The position numbers and the translations under genes are program-made. Shown here one piece after another: positions 44,124 through 52,170 of a stretch of 64,000 nucleotides of DNA (its first letter is position 1; each line of letters opens with the position of its first letter). Origin of the DNA: Azospirillum sp. TSH100. GTDB taxonomy: Bacteria; Pseudomonadota; Alphaproteobacteria; Azospirillales; Azospirillaceae. Location: the NCBI RefSeq assembly GCF_004923295.1, contig NZ_CP039636.1:741001-805000 (forward strand), read 5' to 3'. The notes beneath the pieces were generated by a model, which saw nothing but the letters and a program-made list of their open reading frames with translations, ran no database searches and was not told the DNA's origin.

Positions 44124-44576
44124 TCAGGTCTGTTCACGCTTGGCGTTGGCTTCGATGATGGAAAGCACGCGATAACAGGCCTCCACGTCGGCCTCCGTCG
44201 CCTCTGCCATCAGCCGCTGGCGGACATCGTTCAGCGCCTCGTTCACCTGCACCAACAGGTGCCGGCCGGCATCGGTCATGTGCAGAGTCTTTGCCCGTCG
44301 GTCGCAGGCATCCTCGCGCCGCTCCAGCAATCCGGCCGCTTCCAGCCCATCGAGCAGACGGACGAGCGACGGACCTTCGACTCCCATCTCCTCAGCCAGT
44401 TCGCGCTGCCGCAACCCGTCGCCGAGTTCGGCCAGCAGCATCAGCGGCGCGATGGCCGAGGTGGAAAATCCGCTGTCCGCCAGCACCTTGTTCGCTGCCC
44501 GCCGCCAAAGATGGGAGGCGCGGAACAGGTGCAAGCCAAAATTGGGAGGAAGGCGCAGAGCCTTATCTTGTAGCAT
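44124..44576 (-). CDS. MarR-family repressor of the efflux operon
   Basis: A 150-residue MarR-type winged-helix regulator. The DNA-binding core contains LGDGLRQRELAEEMGVEGPSLVRLLDGLEAAGLLERRED, and the wing ACDRRAKTLHMTDAGR is typical. It is directly upstream of, and in line with, the HlyD gene (91 bases), with an inverted repeat at its own promoter, so autoregulation and control of efflux by an aromatic ligand are likely. Confidence 0.92.
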   Translation of the reverse strand: MLQDKALRLPPNFGLHLFRASHLWRRAANKVLADSGFSTSAIAPLMLLAELGDGLRQRELAEEMGVEGPSLVRLLDGLEAAGLLERREDACDRRAKTLHMTDAGRHLLVQVNEALNDVRQRLMAEATEADVEACYRVLSIIEANAKREQT

Positions 44577-44580
44577 TCCT

Positions 44581-44604
44581 ATTTAATAGCCTTGCTATCT
44601 AAAT
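44581..44604. promoter_or_regulatory. Imperfect palindrome at the marR promoter
   Basis: ATTTAATAGC-CTT-GCTATCTAAAT is an inverted repeat with one inserted base, 5 bases upstream of the marR start. Its size and AT-rich ends fit a MarR-family operator. Confidence 0.6.
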
Positions 44605-45004
44605 TCGGCAAGTGGCCAGGAACCTATCCAAGGCCTCGCTCATCGCATGGCTGGTTTGTGGCGATGCAAAAAAATATAAATTTCCATAATGATAGTTATG
44701 CGTATTTTTCGCATACGAGAAGTCAAACTTCCATGAACGCAACGAAGAGATGTCAACGGTCGGGCAGAATTTCGATGACATGGCCGGGTTGCATAAGGTG
44801 GACATAGATTTTACAGGAAAAACTGGAATTTTCGGAGTGCCGCAGGCATAGGATCCCTTCGATTGGCTATGTGAAGGATTTCGGTGCGCCAATACCAACG
44901 CTGGGCATTATGGCGCAATTGCAAATCCACTCATTTCGGCAGAATGAATAGCTGTGGCTTTGCGATCCTGGAATCTCCGACTGTTCCGTCCGTTTTGGAA
45001 TGAC
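44605..45004. other. Intergenic region before the diguanylate cyclase
   Basis: About 400 bases with no convincing gene; short open frames here lack ribosome sites and codon bias. GC is lower than around it. A small hairpin (TATGCG / CGCATA, 44697-44715) with a T-rich loop is the only structure noted. Confidence 0.5.
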
Positions 45005-46633
45005 ATGTTCATTGGGTCCCCAAGAAAAGCCATAGTGAATATGTGGGGCGGTATGGGACTGCGCATCCGCCTTGAAATTTTCATCATAACCGCCTTCTTG
45101 CCATTGGTCGGCCTTGTCCTGTCGCTGTACCTACAGCAATGGAATGCCGATATTGAGCATGCCCGCCAGCGCGTTCTGATGCTTGCCGAGCAGGGCGCTT
45201 CCCAGCAGGCCGATGCCATAGCGCGGGTGCGCGAGACGTTGCAGACCTTGATCTTGATCCCAGCGGTCCAGCGGCACAGGTCCGAGGATTGTGGCCCGCC
45301 CCTGCGGAGAGTCTTGTCCATTCACCTCTGGAGCACCGGATTTGCCGTGGCCGCGCCCGACGGCCGCATCCTTTGCCGAACATTACTCGGCGGAAGTCCG
45401 GTGACGACGGTGGCCGATCAGGACTATTTCAGGCGGGCGGTTGCCACGAAGACGTTCAGCACCAGCAATTTTCGTGTCGGGCGCGGCTCCGGCAAACCTC
45501 TTCTGGCCGCCGCCCTGCCCATTCTGGACGACGATGGAGAGGTCGAGGCGGTTCTGCTGGCTGGGCTGGACCTCAAATGGCTCGGCGACCTGTCGAGCGC
45601 GGCTGCGGAGGCTCCCGGAACCACGGTCACGCTGTTCGACGCACAAGGAACGATCCTGGCGCGCGAGCCGGGGCCGAGCCCCCTGATCGGCAAGGCCATG
45701 GCCGGCCATGCGGTCACACTTGCGATCTTCCAGGCCGACCACGGCATTGTCGAAAGTGCAGGCTTCGAAGGTCACCCACGGATCATCGGCTTTGCAACGC
45801 TGGAGGATACCGGCGGGCGGATCGCCGTCGGGGTTCCGCGCGATCTCGTGCTCGACAAGGTGAACCGCAAGATGATGTGGGGCATCGCGATTCTGGCGGG
45901 CGTCGTCGCGACCATCGTCGTCGGCGTCTGGTTTCTGCTCGACATCCTCGTCCTGCGCGGGCTGCGTGATCTCCAGCAGTCCGTCACCGACCTGTCGGCG
46001 GGGAGGATCGATTCCGCCGCAAAGAGCGCCGCGAACGGATTCCGGACACGGGAGATCGACAGCGCCGCGCAGGCGATCCACGACATGGGCGCCACTCTGC
46101 ACGGCTTCGCCTACAAGGATCAACTCACCGCCCTGGGGAATCGCCGTTATCTGGAGGCCAAGATCCGGGAGTTGGCCGACCTGCCGCCCGGCAGACGCAT
46201 GACGGTGGCGGCCCTCTGCATCGACCTGGATGACTTCAAGCCGGTGAACGACCGCCATGGTCACCACGTTGGCGACGCCGTGCTGGCTGAGGTTGGTCGA
46301 CGGCTTCTGCACTGCGTGCGTGACGGCGACGAGGTCATCCGGCTGGGCGGCGACGAGTTCCTGGTCTGCCTTGCCCTGCCGCAAGCCGACTGGCTGACGC
46401 CGCAGGACGTCGCCGCCCGGATCATCGCCTCGCTGTCATCTCCAATAAGGCTGCAAGGGGTGGAGATCGGAATCGGGTGCAGCATCGGGATGGCGCTGTG
46501 GCCGGTCGACGACACGGATTTCGACACGGTCCTGCGTTATGCCGATCAGGCCTTGTATGCAGCCAAGCACAACGGACGCGGGCAAGTCGGTCTGCACGGG
46601 CGGCCGGTCGCGGCCGACGGCGGTTCCGCATAG
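45005..46633 (+). CDS. Membrane-bound diguanylate cyclase (dCache-GGDEF)
   Basis: A ~542-residue c-di-GMP synthase. One membrane helix (IRLEIFIITAFLPLVGLVLSLYL) is followed by a periplasmic sensor domain of dCache type (about 270 residues, with VADQDYFRRAVATKTFSTSNF), a second helix (WGIAILAGVVATIVVGVWFLLDI), a HAMP-like linker, then a GGDEF domain. The active site is RLGGDEFLVC, and RDGD five residues before it is an intact inhibitory I-site. No EAL domain. The start is uncertain: GTG 44954, ATG 45005 and ATG 45053 are all in frame; 45005 is chosen for a weak GGA and distance to the first helix. The signal sensed is unknown. Confidence 0.88.
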   Translation: MFIGSPRKAIVNMWGGMGLRIRLEIFIITAFLPLVGLVLSLYLQQWNADIEHARQRVLMLAEQGASQQADAIARVRETLQTLILIPAVQRHRSEDCGPPLRRVLSIHLWSTGFAVAAPDGRILCRTLLGGSPVTTVADQDYFRRAVATKTFSTSNFRVGRGSGKPLLAAALPILDDDGEVEAVLLAGLDLKWLGDLSSAAAEAPGTTVTLFDAQGTILAREPGPSPLIGKAMAGHAVTLAIFQADHGIVESAGFEGHPRIIGFATLEDTGGRIAVGVPRDLVLDKVNRKMMWGIAILAGVVATIVVGVWFLLDILVLRGLRDLQQSVTDLSAGRIDSAAKSAANGFRTREIDSAAQAIHDMGATLHGFAYKDQLTALGNRRYLEAKIRELADLPPGRRMTVAALCIDLDDFKPVNDRHGHHVGDAVLAEVGRRLLHCVRDGDEVIRLGGDEFLVCLALPQADWLTPQDVAARIIASLSSPIRLQGVEIGIGCSIGMALWPVDDTDFDTVLRYADQALYAAKHNGRGQVGLHGRPVAADGGSA

Positions 46634-46715
46634 GCTGCCCAGTCCACTTCCACCGTCCGCCCTGCTCGGTTATCGTCGCGGACTTTCCCCTCCCCGCAAT
46701 CGGAGACGGCACGAC

Positions 46716-47525
46716 ATGAACCGCAACATCGACCGGCTGATCGACGTGATGGCGCGGCTGCGGAATCCCGACGGCGGCTGCCCGTGGGATCTGGAGCAGA
46801 CCTACCGCTCCATCGCGCCGCACACGATCGAAGAGGCCTATGAGGTCGCCGACGCCATCGAGAAGGACGACAAGGTCGCCCTGCGCGAAGAGGTGGGCGA
46901 TCTGCTGTTCCAGGTCGTCTATTACACCCAGATGGCACGCGAAGAAGGCCTGTTCGACTTCGACGAAGTGGCTGGCGTCATCACCGACAAGATGATCCGG
47001 CGCCATCCCCATGTCTTCGGACCGGAAGAGGTGACGTCGTCGGACCAGCAGACCTCGCGCTGGGAAGACCACAAGGCGGCGGAGCGGGCGGCGAAGGCCG
47101 CAGAGGAAGGTCGGGCGCCATCGGCGCTTGAAGGGGTGATCGCCGGGCTGCCGGCGCTGACCCGGGCGCTGAAGCTGCAGAACCGTGCGGCGCGGGTCGG
47201 CTTCGATTGGACCGATGCCCGCGACATCCTCGACAAGATCGAGGAGGAGGTTCGCGAACTGCGGGCCGAGATGGATGCCGGTTCGGCACAGGAACGCGTA
47301 GCCGACGAGTTGGGGGACCTGCTGTTCGCCCTGGTCAACCTCGCCCGCCGGCTGAAGGTCGAGCCGGAAGCCGCCCTGCGCGGCACCAACGCCAAGTTCG
47401 AGCGCCGCTTTCACCGGATCGAGGCGCTGCTCGCCAGCGGTGGGCGCAAGCCACAGGACGCGACACTGGACGAGATGGAAGCGCTTTGGCAGCAGGCCAA
47501 GCGCGAGGAACGCGGCGAAGCCTGA
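46716..47525 (+). CDS. mazG: Nucleoside triphosphate pyrophosphohydrolase MazG
   Basis: A 269-residue all-helical NTP pyrophosphatase that hydrolyses (d)NTPs to NMP and PPi. It has two MazG repeats: GGCPWDLEQTYRSIAPHTIEEAYEVADAI with REEVGDLLFQVVYYTQMA (about 22-75), and IEEEVRELRAEM with ADELGDLLFALVNLARRL (about 170-210), each with the EExxE...ExxD magnesium motif. The ATG at 46716 has GGAG about 9 bases upstream. It converges with the sulfotransferase gene (4 bases between stops). Confidence 0.94.
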   Translation: MNRNIDRLIDVMARLRNPDGGCPWDLEQTYRSIAPHTIEEAYEVADAIEKDDKVALREEVGDLLFQVVYYTQMAREEGLFDFDEVAGVITDKMIRRHPHVFGPEEVTSSDQQTSRWEDHKAAERAAKAAEEGRAPSALEGVIAGLPALTRALKLQNRAARVGFDWTDARDILDKIEEEVRELRAEMDAGSAQERVADELGDLLFALVNLARRLKVEPEAALRGTNAKFERRFHRIEALLASGGRKPQDATLDEMEALWQQAKREERGEA

Positions 47526-47529
47526 CGGC

Positions 47530-48642
47530 TCAATATCCCCAGCGGTCGAAGGCGAAGGCCCACTGGCGGCGCACCGTCCGGCGGGCCGGATCCTCCAGAT
47601 CGTGCCGGGCACGGCGATAGCCGCGCACCTCCGTCAGATACCGCTCCATATTCGACTGCACCGGCGCGAAGGGGCCAAGTTTGAGTTCTTTATAGACCTC
47701 GGCCAGCGTCTTCAGCGGGTTGGCGACGAAGCGGTCGTAACGGATCTCGACCAGCCGGCCGGGAGGCAGCAGCGCCCGGTCGCGGTCGAACCGCGCCATC
47801 ATTGCCGGATAGAGATCCAGAACCAGCCCATCCACCGCCCGCGGATCATAGGATTGCAGCGACAACTCCCGCAGCAGGGTCAGCATCATGCGGCAGGTGG
47901 AACTGAACACCTCGTAGGGGTTCCGGTGGATGTGGACGAAAACCGCGTCGGGGCGCAGGGCCAGCAGTTCCGCCAGTTTCGGCGTGTGGGCCGGATTCTT
48001 GATCAGCAGGCGCCGGCCGCCGCAGCAAATCTGCATCTTGGTCAGGTAATGCTCGATCCGGCGGCGCCAAAGCTGGACAGCCTCCGGTCCGCAGCCCTCG
48101 AACAGCACGCCCCGGCGGAAGGCCCGGTGCAGGTGTTTCGGGAAGAAAATGCCGTGGTAGTAGGACAGCGGCTGCATCAGGGCCAGGGCCAGTTCGTCCT
48201 CTTGCGGGGAAGTCGGGTCGACCGGCATGGCGTCGATGATGCGGTCGGGCGGCAGCCATTCCTCAAGCCGTGATCGCCAGAAGGAACTCAGGCCGAGGAA
48301 ACCCCAAGGCAGGCCGACCGTCAGCGGATCGGGAGCGGCAAACCGCGGGTCTTGCGCCAGCAGGTTCAGCAGATGGGTGGTGCCGCTGCGCCAATGGCCC
48401 AGGATGAACAGCGGCGGTGGCCCTTCGGCCCTGCCCTGCCCCGCCAGCCGCTCGACCCGCCGCCGCTCCAGCAGGTCGAGGGGAGCGCGGACAGCGGCGG
48501 CACCGGCGGCTGTCGCGACGCGGTGCAGATGCAGCGGCCCGACACCGCCGCCACGGCGCAGCACGCTTGCCAGTGTTGCGGCGTCTGCGCCGGCCAAAGG
48601 GTGGAAAATTCGATGACCGTTGCGGCGTAGCCAGGGAGTCAT
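47530..48642 (-). CDS. Sulfotransferase in carotenoid operon
   Basis: A 370-residue PAPS-dependent sulfotransferase-family protein. The 5'-phosphosulfate loop is FILGHWRSGTTHLLNLLAQDP near residue 78. The 3'-phosphate region is probably VFVHIHRNPYEVFSSTCRMML near 222, and VEIRYDRFVANPLKTLAEVY near 302 is the typical later block. The ATG at 48642 overlaps the glycosyltransferase stop (ATGA), so it is translationally coupled to a carotenoid glycosylation gene. A sulfated carotenoid or sulfated sugar on a carotenoid is the implied product. That is inference; other bacterial proteins of this family act on lipids or unknown substrates. Confidence 0.85.
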   Translation of the reverse strand: MTPWLRRNGHRIFHPLAGADAATLASVLRRGGGVGPLHLHRVATAAGAAAVRAPLDLLERRRVERLAGQGRAEGPPPLFILGHWRSGTTHLLNLLAQDPRFAAPDPLTVGLPWGFLGLSSFWRSRLEEWLPPDRIIDAMPVDPTSPQEDELALALMQPLSYYHGIFFPKHLHRAFRRGVLFEGCGPEAVQLWRRRIEHYLTKMQICCGGRRLLIKNPAHTPKLAELLALRPDAVFVHIHRNPYEVFSSTCRMMLTLLRELSLQSYDPRAVDGLVLDLYPAMMARFDRDRALLPPGRLVEIRYDRFVANPLKTLAEVYKELKLGPFAPVQSNMERYLTEVRGYRRARHDLEDPARRTVRRQWAFAFDRWGY

Positions 48643-49790
48643 GAGCCATCCGCTCCCGGCCCGGCCGGATAGGCGCGGCCCCGCCACTCCGACGGCGTGC
48701 CATGGCGGGCGCGCAGGAGGGCCGCCCATTGGATCGCCAGCATGATGAGCACGCCGACCGGATGCAGCAGCGCTCCGCCGACGCTCTGGCGGAACCGGAC
48801 GGCCAACGTCAGGCGGAAAGCCAGCCCCGCCGCTGCCGCCAGACCGGCCAGGACGACCGCAGTCGACGGCAGCGGGAGCAAGACCGCCCAACCCAACAGA
48901 ATCCAGGGCAGCACATGACCACCGAACAGCAGCAGGGTCCAGACCGGCAGGGCGGCCGGGGTCGCTATCCCTTCCGTCGCATTCTTGGAAAATCCGGACC
49001 AAACCTCCCGCCAGCCTCGATACATCCGGCAGTGGGCAAGGCCGGTGGCGTCGAACAGGTCGGTGCCCTGCCCAGCCCGGCGGAAGGCGCGCGGCAGCGT
49101 TACCCCGTCATGCAGCGACGCGGCGATCGCTGCGTGGCCGCCGGCCTTCAAATATGCCTCCTGCCGCACTGCGATCAGTTGGCCGCAGGCGGCGCCGAAG
49201 CGTGGATCGGTTGAACGCCGCATCCCGGCCATCGGCAGGTATCCCAGCAGCAGAAAGTGGATCAGCGGGATCACCAAAGCCTCGGCCAGCGTTCCGGTCT
49301 CTTCCCGCGGGAAGCCGCTGACGAGGCCGTTCTGTCCCGACAGCAGGGTGCCGCTGGTCAGGCGCGCGGCGGCCGGGGACAGCTGGACGTCGGCATCCTG
49401 GAACAGCAGAACCGGATGACGCGCCAGCCCCGCCAGCACCTGACAGGCATGCTGCTTGCCCGACCAGCCCGGTGGCAGCGGCGGTGCCGGCTCCAGCCGA
49501 ACCCGTAGGTCGCGGGCGGCGATGGCGCGGACGATTTCCGCCGTGCGGTCGGTGGAGTGATCGTCCAGCACCACGACCTCCACTTCGACGCCGCGGCTGA
49601 GCAGCGCGGCCTCGACGGCAGCGGCGATGCCGGGCTCCTCGTTGCGGGCGGGGATCAGGATGCTGACAGCGGTGTCCGGCGGCGGTTCGGCGGTCGGACG
49701 GCGGTAGAGGGTCAGGTTCATGATGCCCTGCCCCAGCGGCAGCAGCGCCAGGATCAGGCAAAGCGCAGCGATCACGTCAATGAGGATCAT
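48639..49790 (-). CDS. Family 2 glycosyltransferase (CrtQ-like)
   Basis: A 383-residue membrane glycosyltransferase. An N-terminal helix (IDVIAALCLILALLPLGQGI) is followed by a GT-A domain: VSILIPARNEEPGIAAAVEA near residue 43, VVVLDDHSTDRTAEIV near 70, DADVQL as the DxD-like site, then a C-terminal group of three or four helices. In C30 carotenoid pathways CrtQ glycosylates the carboxylate end of diaponeurosporenoate, and this gene lies beside two desaturase/oxidase genes and an acyltransferase. The start 49790 has GGAGG 10 bases upstream and overlaps the acyltransferase stop; the frame is open further upstream. Confidence 0.85.
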   Translation of the reverse strand: MILIDVIAALCLILALLPLGQGIMNLTLYRRPTAEPPPDTAVSILIPARNEEPGIAAAVEAALLSRGVEVEVVVLDDHSTDRTAEIVRAIAARDLRVRLEPAPPLPPGWSGKQHACQVLAGLARHPVLLFQDADVQLSPAAARLTSGTLLSGQNGLVSGFPREETGTLAEALVIPLIHFLLLGYLPMAGMRRSTDPRFGAACGQLIAVRQEAYLKAGGHAAIAASLHDGVTLPRAFRRAGQGTDLFDATGLAHCRMYRGWREVWSGFSKNATEGIATPAALPVWTLLLFGGHVLPWILLGWAVLLPLPSTAVVLAGLAAAAGLAFRLTLAVRFRQSVGGALLHPVGVLIMLAIQWAALLRARHGTPSEWRGRAYPAGPGADGS

Positions 49791-50602
49791 GGCCGCTTCA
49801 CCTCCCGCTGCCCAACCTTTCTCTGCACCTGCCCATGCGCCGCCGAGAAGCTCTGTCCGCCGGCCCAGGCGCGGACCCGGCGCCACAGGTCGTAAACGCC
49901 GCCGATCCCGACCGTGCCCTCGATCAGCGTCAGGAAGCGCGACGGGTCGCGGCTCCCTGCATCCAGTGCCAGCTGGTCCATAACCGTCTCCAGCCGTCCC
50001 TCCAACTTCGCCGCGATGTCCGGTACGGCCAGCCCGGCGAGGGATGCTGCCTCCATGGTTGTGCCGAAGCGCATCAGGGCCTCCGGCGTGCGTTCATCCC
50101 AGAAGGGATATTCCACCGCCAGCGGCACCACCAGGGCGGCGGGCATGCGGCGGACCAGATGGGCGATGCCCGGCCGCAGGGTCACCGGGCGGCGGCGCGG
50201 ATCGGTGAAGGCACCCTCCGCGGTGACCCACAGCATGGCACGCGGGTCGGCCAGAATGTGTTCGGCGTTGCGCAGGAAGGAGACGGCTCCGGCACGGCCG
50301 GGCTCCAGCCCGAACAGGCCTATGCGACGCATGAAGCGGTAGCGGCGCAGCATCTCCGCGTCGATCGGCCCATAGCCGGGCCGGCTGTGGAAATGGATGG
50401 TCCCCATCACGATCAGCAGCGCCGGATCCCACCAGGACGGGTGGTTCAGATAGACGATGACTGGCCGGCCCGGCGGCAGGATCGGCCAGCCCGGCCGCGC
50501 CAACCGGACCGCGTGGAAGCCACGGCGCAGTCGCCGTGCCATGACGCCGCCGAAGAACCAGCAAAGCAACCGGGACCGTAACGCAACCGGATCGTCCGTC
50601 AT
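49787..50602 (-). CDS. PlsC-like acyltransferase (CrtO-like role)
   Basis: A 271-residue acyltransferase of the PlsC/LPLAT fold. The catalytic H-x4-D is in YLNHPSWWDPALL near residue 53, the second block is the WVTAEGAFTDPRRRP region near 125 (usually FPEGTRS), and VVPLAVEYPFWDE near 157 is the fourth. In staphyloxanthin-type pathways a related step acylates the sugar of a glycosyl-carotenoid; the location between desaturase and glycosyltransferase genes favours that. No cleavable signal is seen. Its stop overlaps the glycosyltransferase start. Confidence 0.82.
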   Translation of the reverse strand: MTDDPVALRSRLLCWFFGGVMARRLRRGFHAVRLARPGWPILPPGRPVIVYLNHPSWWDPALLIVMGTIHFHSRPGYGPIDAEMLRRYRFMRRIGLFGLEPGRAGAVSFLRNAEHILADPRAMLWVTAEGAFTDPRRRPVTLRPGIAHLVRRMPAALVVPLAVEYPFWDERTPEALMRFGTTMEAASLAGLAVPDIAAKLEGRLETVMDQLALDAGSRDPSRFLTLIEGTVGIGGVYDLWRRVRAWAGGQSFSAAHGQVQRKVGQREVKRP

Positions 50603-50619
50603 GCTCCCGCCGCCTTCCG

Positions 50620-52170
50620 TCAGGCCACGGCGCGGGTGGCGTCACGGGCAGCATCCCGCGCGCCGTCACGCATGTCCTGATCCAGACTGTCGGCGGCGAT
50701 CCAGCCGGACATCAGCACCATCGGCATGCCCGGCCCCGGATGGGCGGCTCCGCCGGCCAGATAGAGCCCCTTCACGTCGCGCGAGCGGTTGCCGGGCTTG
50801 AAGGCGCCCATGAAACGGCCGTGGCTCGCCAAGCCGTATATGGCACCGTTCAGCACAGTGTAGCGGTCGTGGATGTCCTGCGGGGTCAGGACATGTTCGA
50901 CCCGGATGCGGTCCTCCAGATCGGTCAGCCCTGCGGTGCGCCTCAGCTTGTCGAACACGACGCGGCGATAAGCCGGCAGCATGCGGTTCCAGTCATGGCG
51001 CGACCGCAGATAGGGGGTGTGGACCAGTACATACAGGGCTTCGCCCCCCTTTGGCGCCACGGCCGGATCGGTACGGGCGGGAGCGGCGATGTAGCAGGTC
51101 GGATCGGGAGCCGGTTCCCCCTGGCGATAGATCCAGTCGAACTCCTCCTCCGGGTCGCGGGAAAAGACGAAGTCATGGTGCAGCAGATGGTCATAAGCGC
51201 GGTCCAGCCCCAGATAGAACACCACCCCGGAACAGGCGGGCTCGTAGCTGCGGCGTTTGGCAAAGCGCTTGGCCGGCTGTCCACCGACCAGTTCCTGGTA
51301 GGTGCGGACCGAATCCATGTTCGATACCGCCGCCGAAACCGGGATGCGTTCTCCACCGTCGGTCTCGACCGCCACCACGCGGCCATGCTCCACCTGCAAA
51401 CGACGGACGCCCGTGTTGGTGCGGATGTCCACGCCCAGCCGCCGTGCCACCCGCTCCAGCGCCATCGGCACGGCACGGGTGCCGCCGATCGGATACCAGA
51501 CGCCGTCATTGGTCTGCATATGCGCGATGGCGCACAGCACCGCCGGCGAGCCGTAGGGAGATGAGCCGACATATTGGGTGAAGTGGTCCAGCATCTGCGC
51601 CGCCCGCGCGTCCGGCACATGGCTGCGGATGGTGCCGGCCACCGTGCTGCCCATGCGCAGAGCCAGCACGTCGGACAGCGTGCTGGCGTTGAAGCTGTTC
51701 CGGAAGTTCAGCGTGTCACCCAGATCCTCCACCGACTTCCAGAAGAAGAAGCGCTCGGAGATGCCGTGCAACCGCTCCGACAGCGCCTGGAAGCGACAGT
51801 AGCCCTCCCCCGCCCCCCGGCCGGGCGCCAGCCGATCCAGTTCGGCCGCCATGGTCCCGACAGTCTCCGACAGATCCAGCACCGTGCCGTCGTCGAAGAA
51901 GCAGCGCCATTGCGGTTCCAGCCGAACCAACTCCAGTTCGTGGTCCAGATCGCAGCCGGCCTCTTCCAGGATGCGGCGCAGGACCCGCGGCACCGTCAGG
52001 ATGGTCGGCCCCATGTCGAAGCGGAAGCCGCCTTCCTCCAGTACCGCCGCCTTGCCGCCGACCCAGCCGTTCTTTTCCAGCAACATCACCTTGTGCCCGC
52101 GCGCCGCCAGCACCACCGCCGCTGCCAGCCCGCCCAGGCCGCCGCCGATCACCGCGATCCGATCCGTCAT
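50620..52170 (-). CDS. CrtI/CrtN-family carotenoid desaturase or oxidase (second of pair)
   Basis: A 516-residue FAD amine-oxidase-like protein. The dinucleotide fold is AVIGGGLGGLAAAVVLAARGH near residue 6, then GGKAAVLEEGGFRFDMGPTILT, and the C-terminal FAD block is GLYLAGGAAHPGPGMPMVLMSG near 470. The same architecture is shared by CrtI, CrtN (C30 desaturase) and CrtP/CrtNb (terminal methyl oxidase). Since the gene just upstream is a distinct member, one is likely the desaturase and the other the terminal oxidase. Which is which cannot be decided by eye. It overlaps the upstream gene by four bases. Confidence 0.9.
   Translation of the reverse strand: MTDRIAVIGGGLGGLAAAVVLAARGHKVMLLEKNGWVGGKAAVLEEGGFRFDMGPTILTVPRVLRRILEEAGCDLDHELELVRLEPQWRCFFDDGTVLDLSETVGTMAAELDRLAPGRGAGEGYCRFQALSERLHGISERFFFWKSVEDLGDTLNFRNSFNASTLSDVLALRMGSTVAGTIRSHVPDARAAQMLDHFTQYVGSSPYGSPAVLCAIAHMQTNDGVWYPIGGTRAVPMALERVARRLGVDIRTNTGVRRLQVEHGRVVAVETDGGERIPVSAAVSNMDSVRTYQELVGGQPAKRFAKRRSYEPACSGVVFYLGLDRAYDHLLHHDFVFSRDPEEEFDWIYRQGEPAPDPTCYIAAPARTDPAVAPKGGEALYVLVHTPYLRSRHDWNRMLPAYRRVVFDKLRRTAGLTDLEDRIRVEHVLTPQDIHDRYTVLNGAIYGLASHGRFMGAFKPGNRSRDVKGLYLAGGAAHPGPGMPMVLMSGWIAADSLDQDMRDGARDAARDATRAVA

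Noticed and set aside
44592..44807. 71-codon open frame between marR and the diguanylate cyclase
   Set aside because: No ribosome site, poor codon bias and a composition like non-coding DNA; overlaps the likely marR operator.
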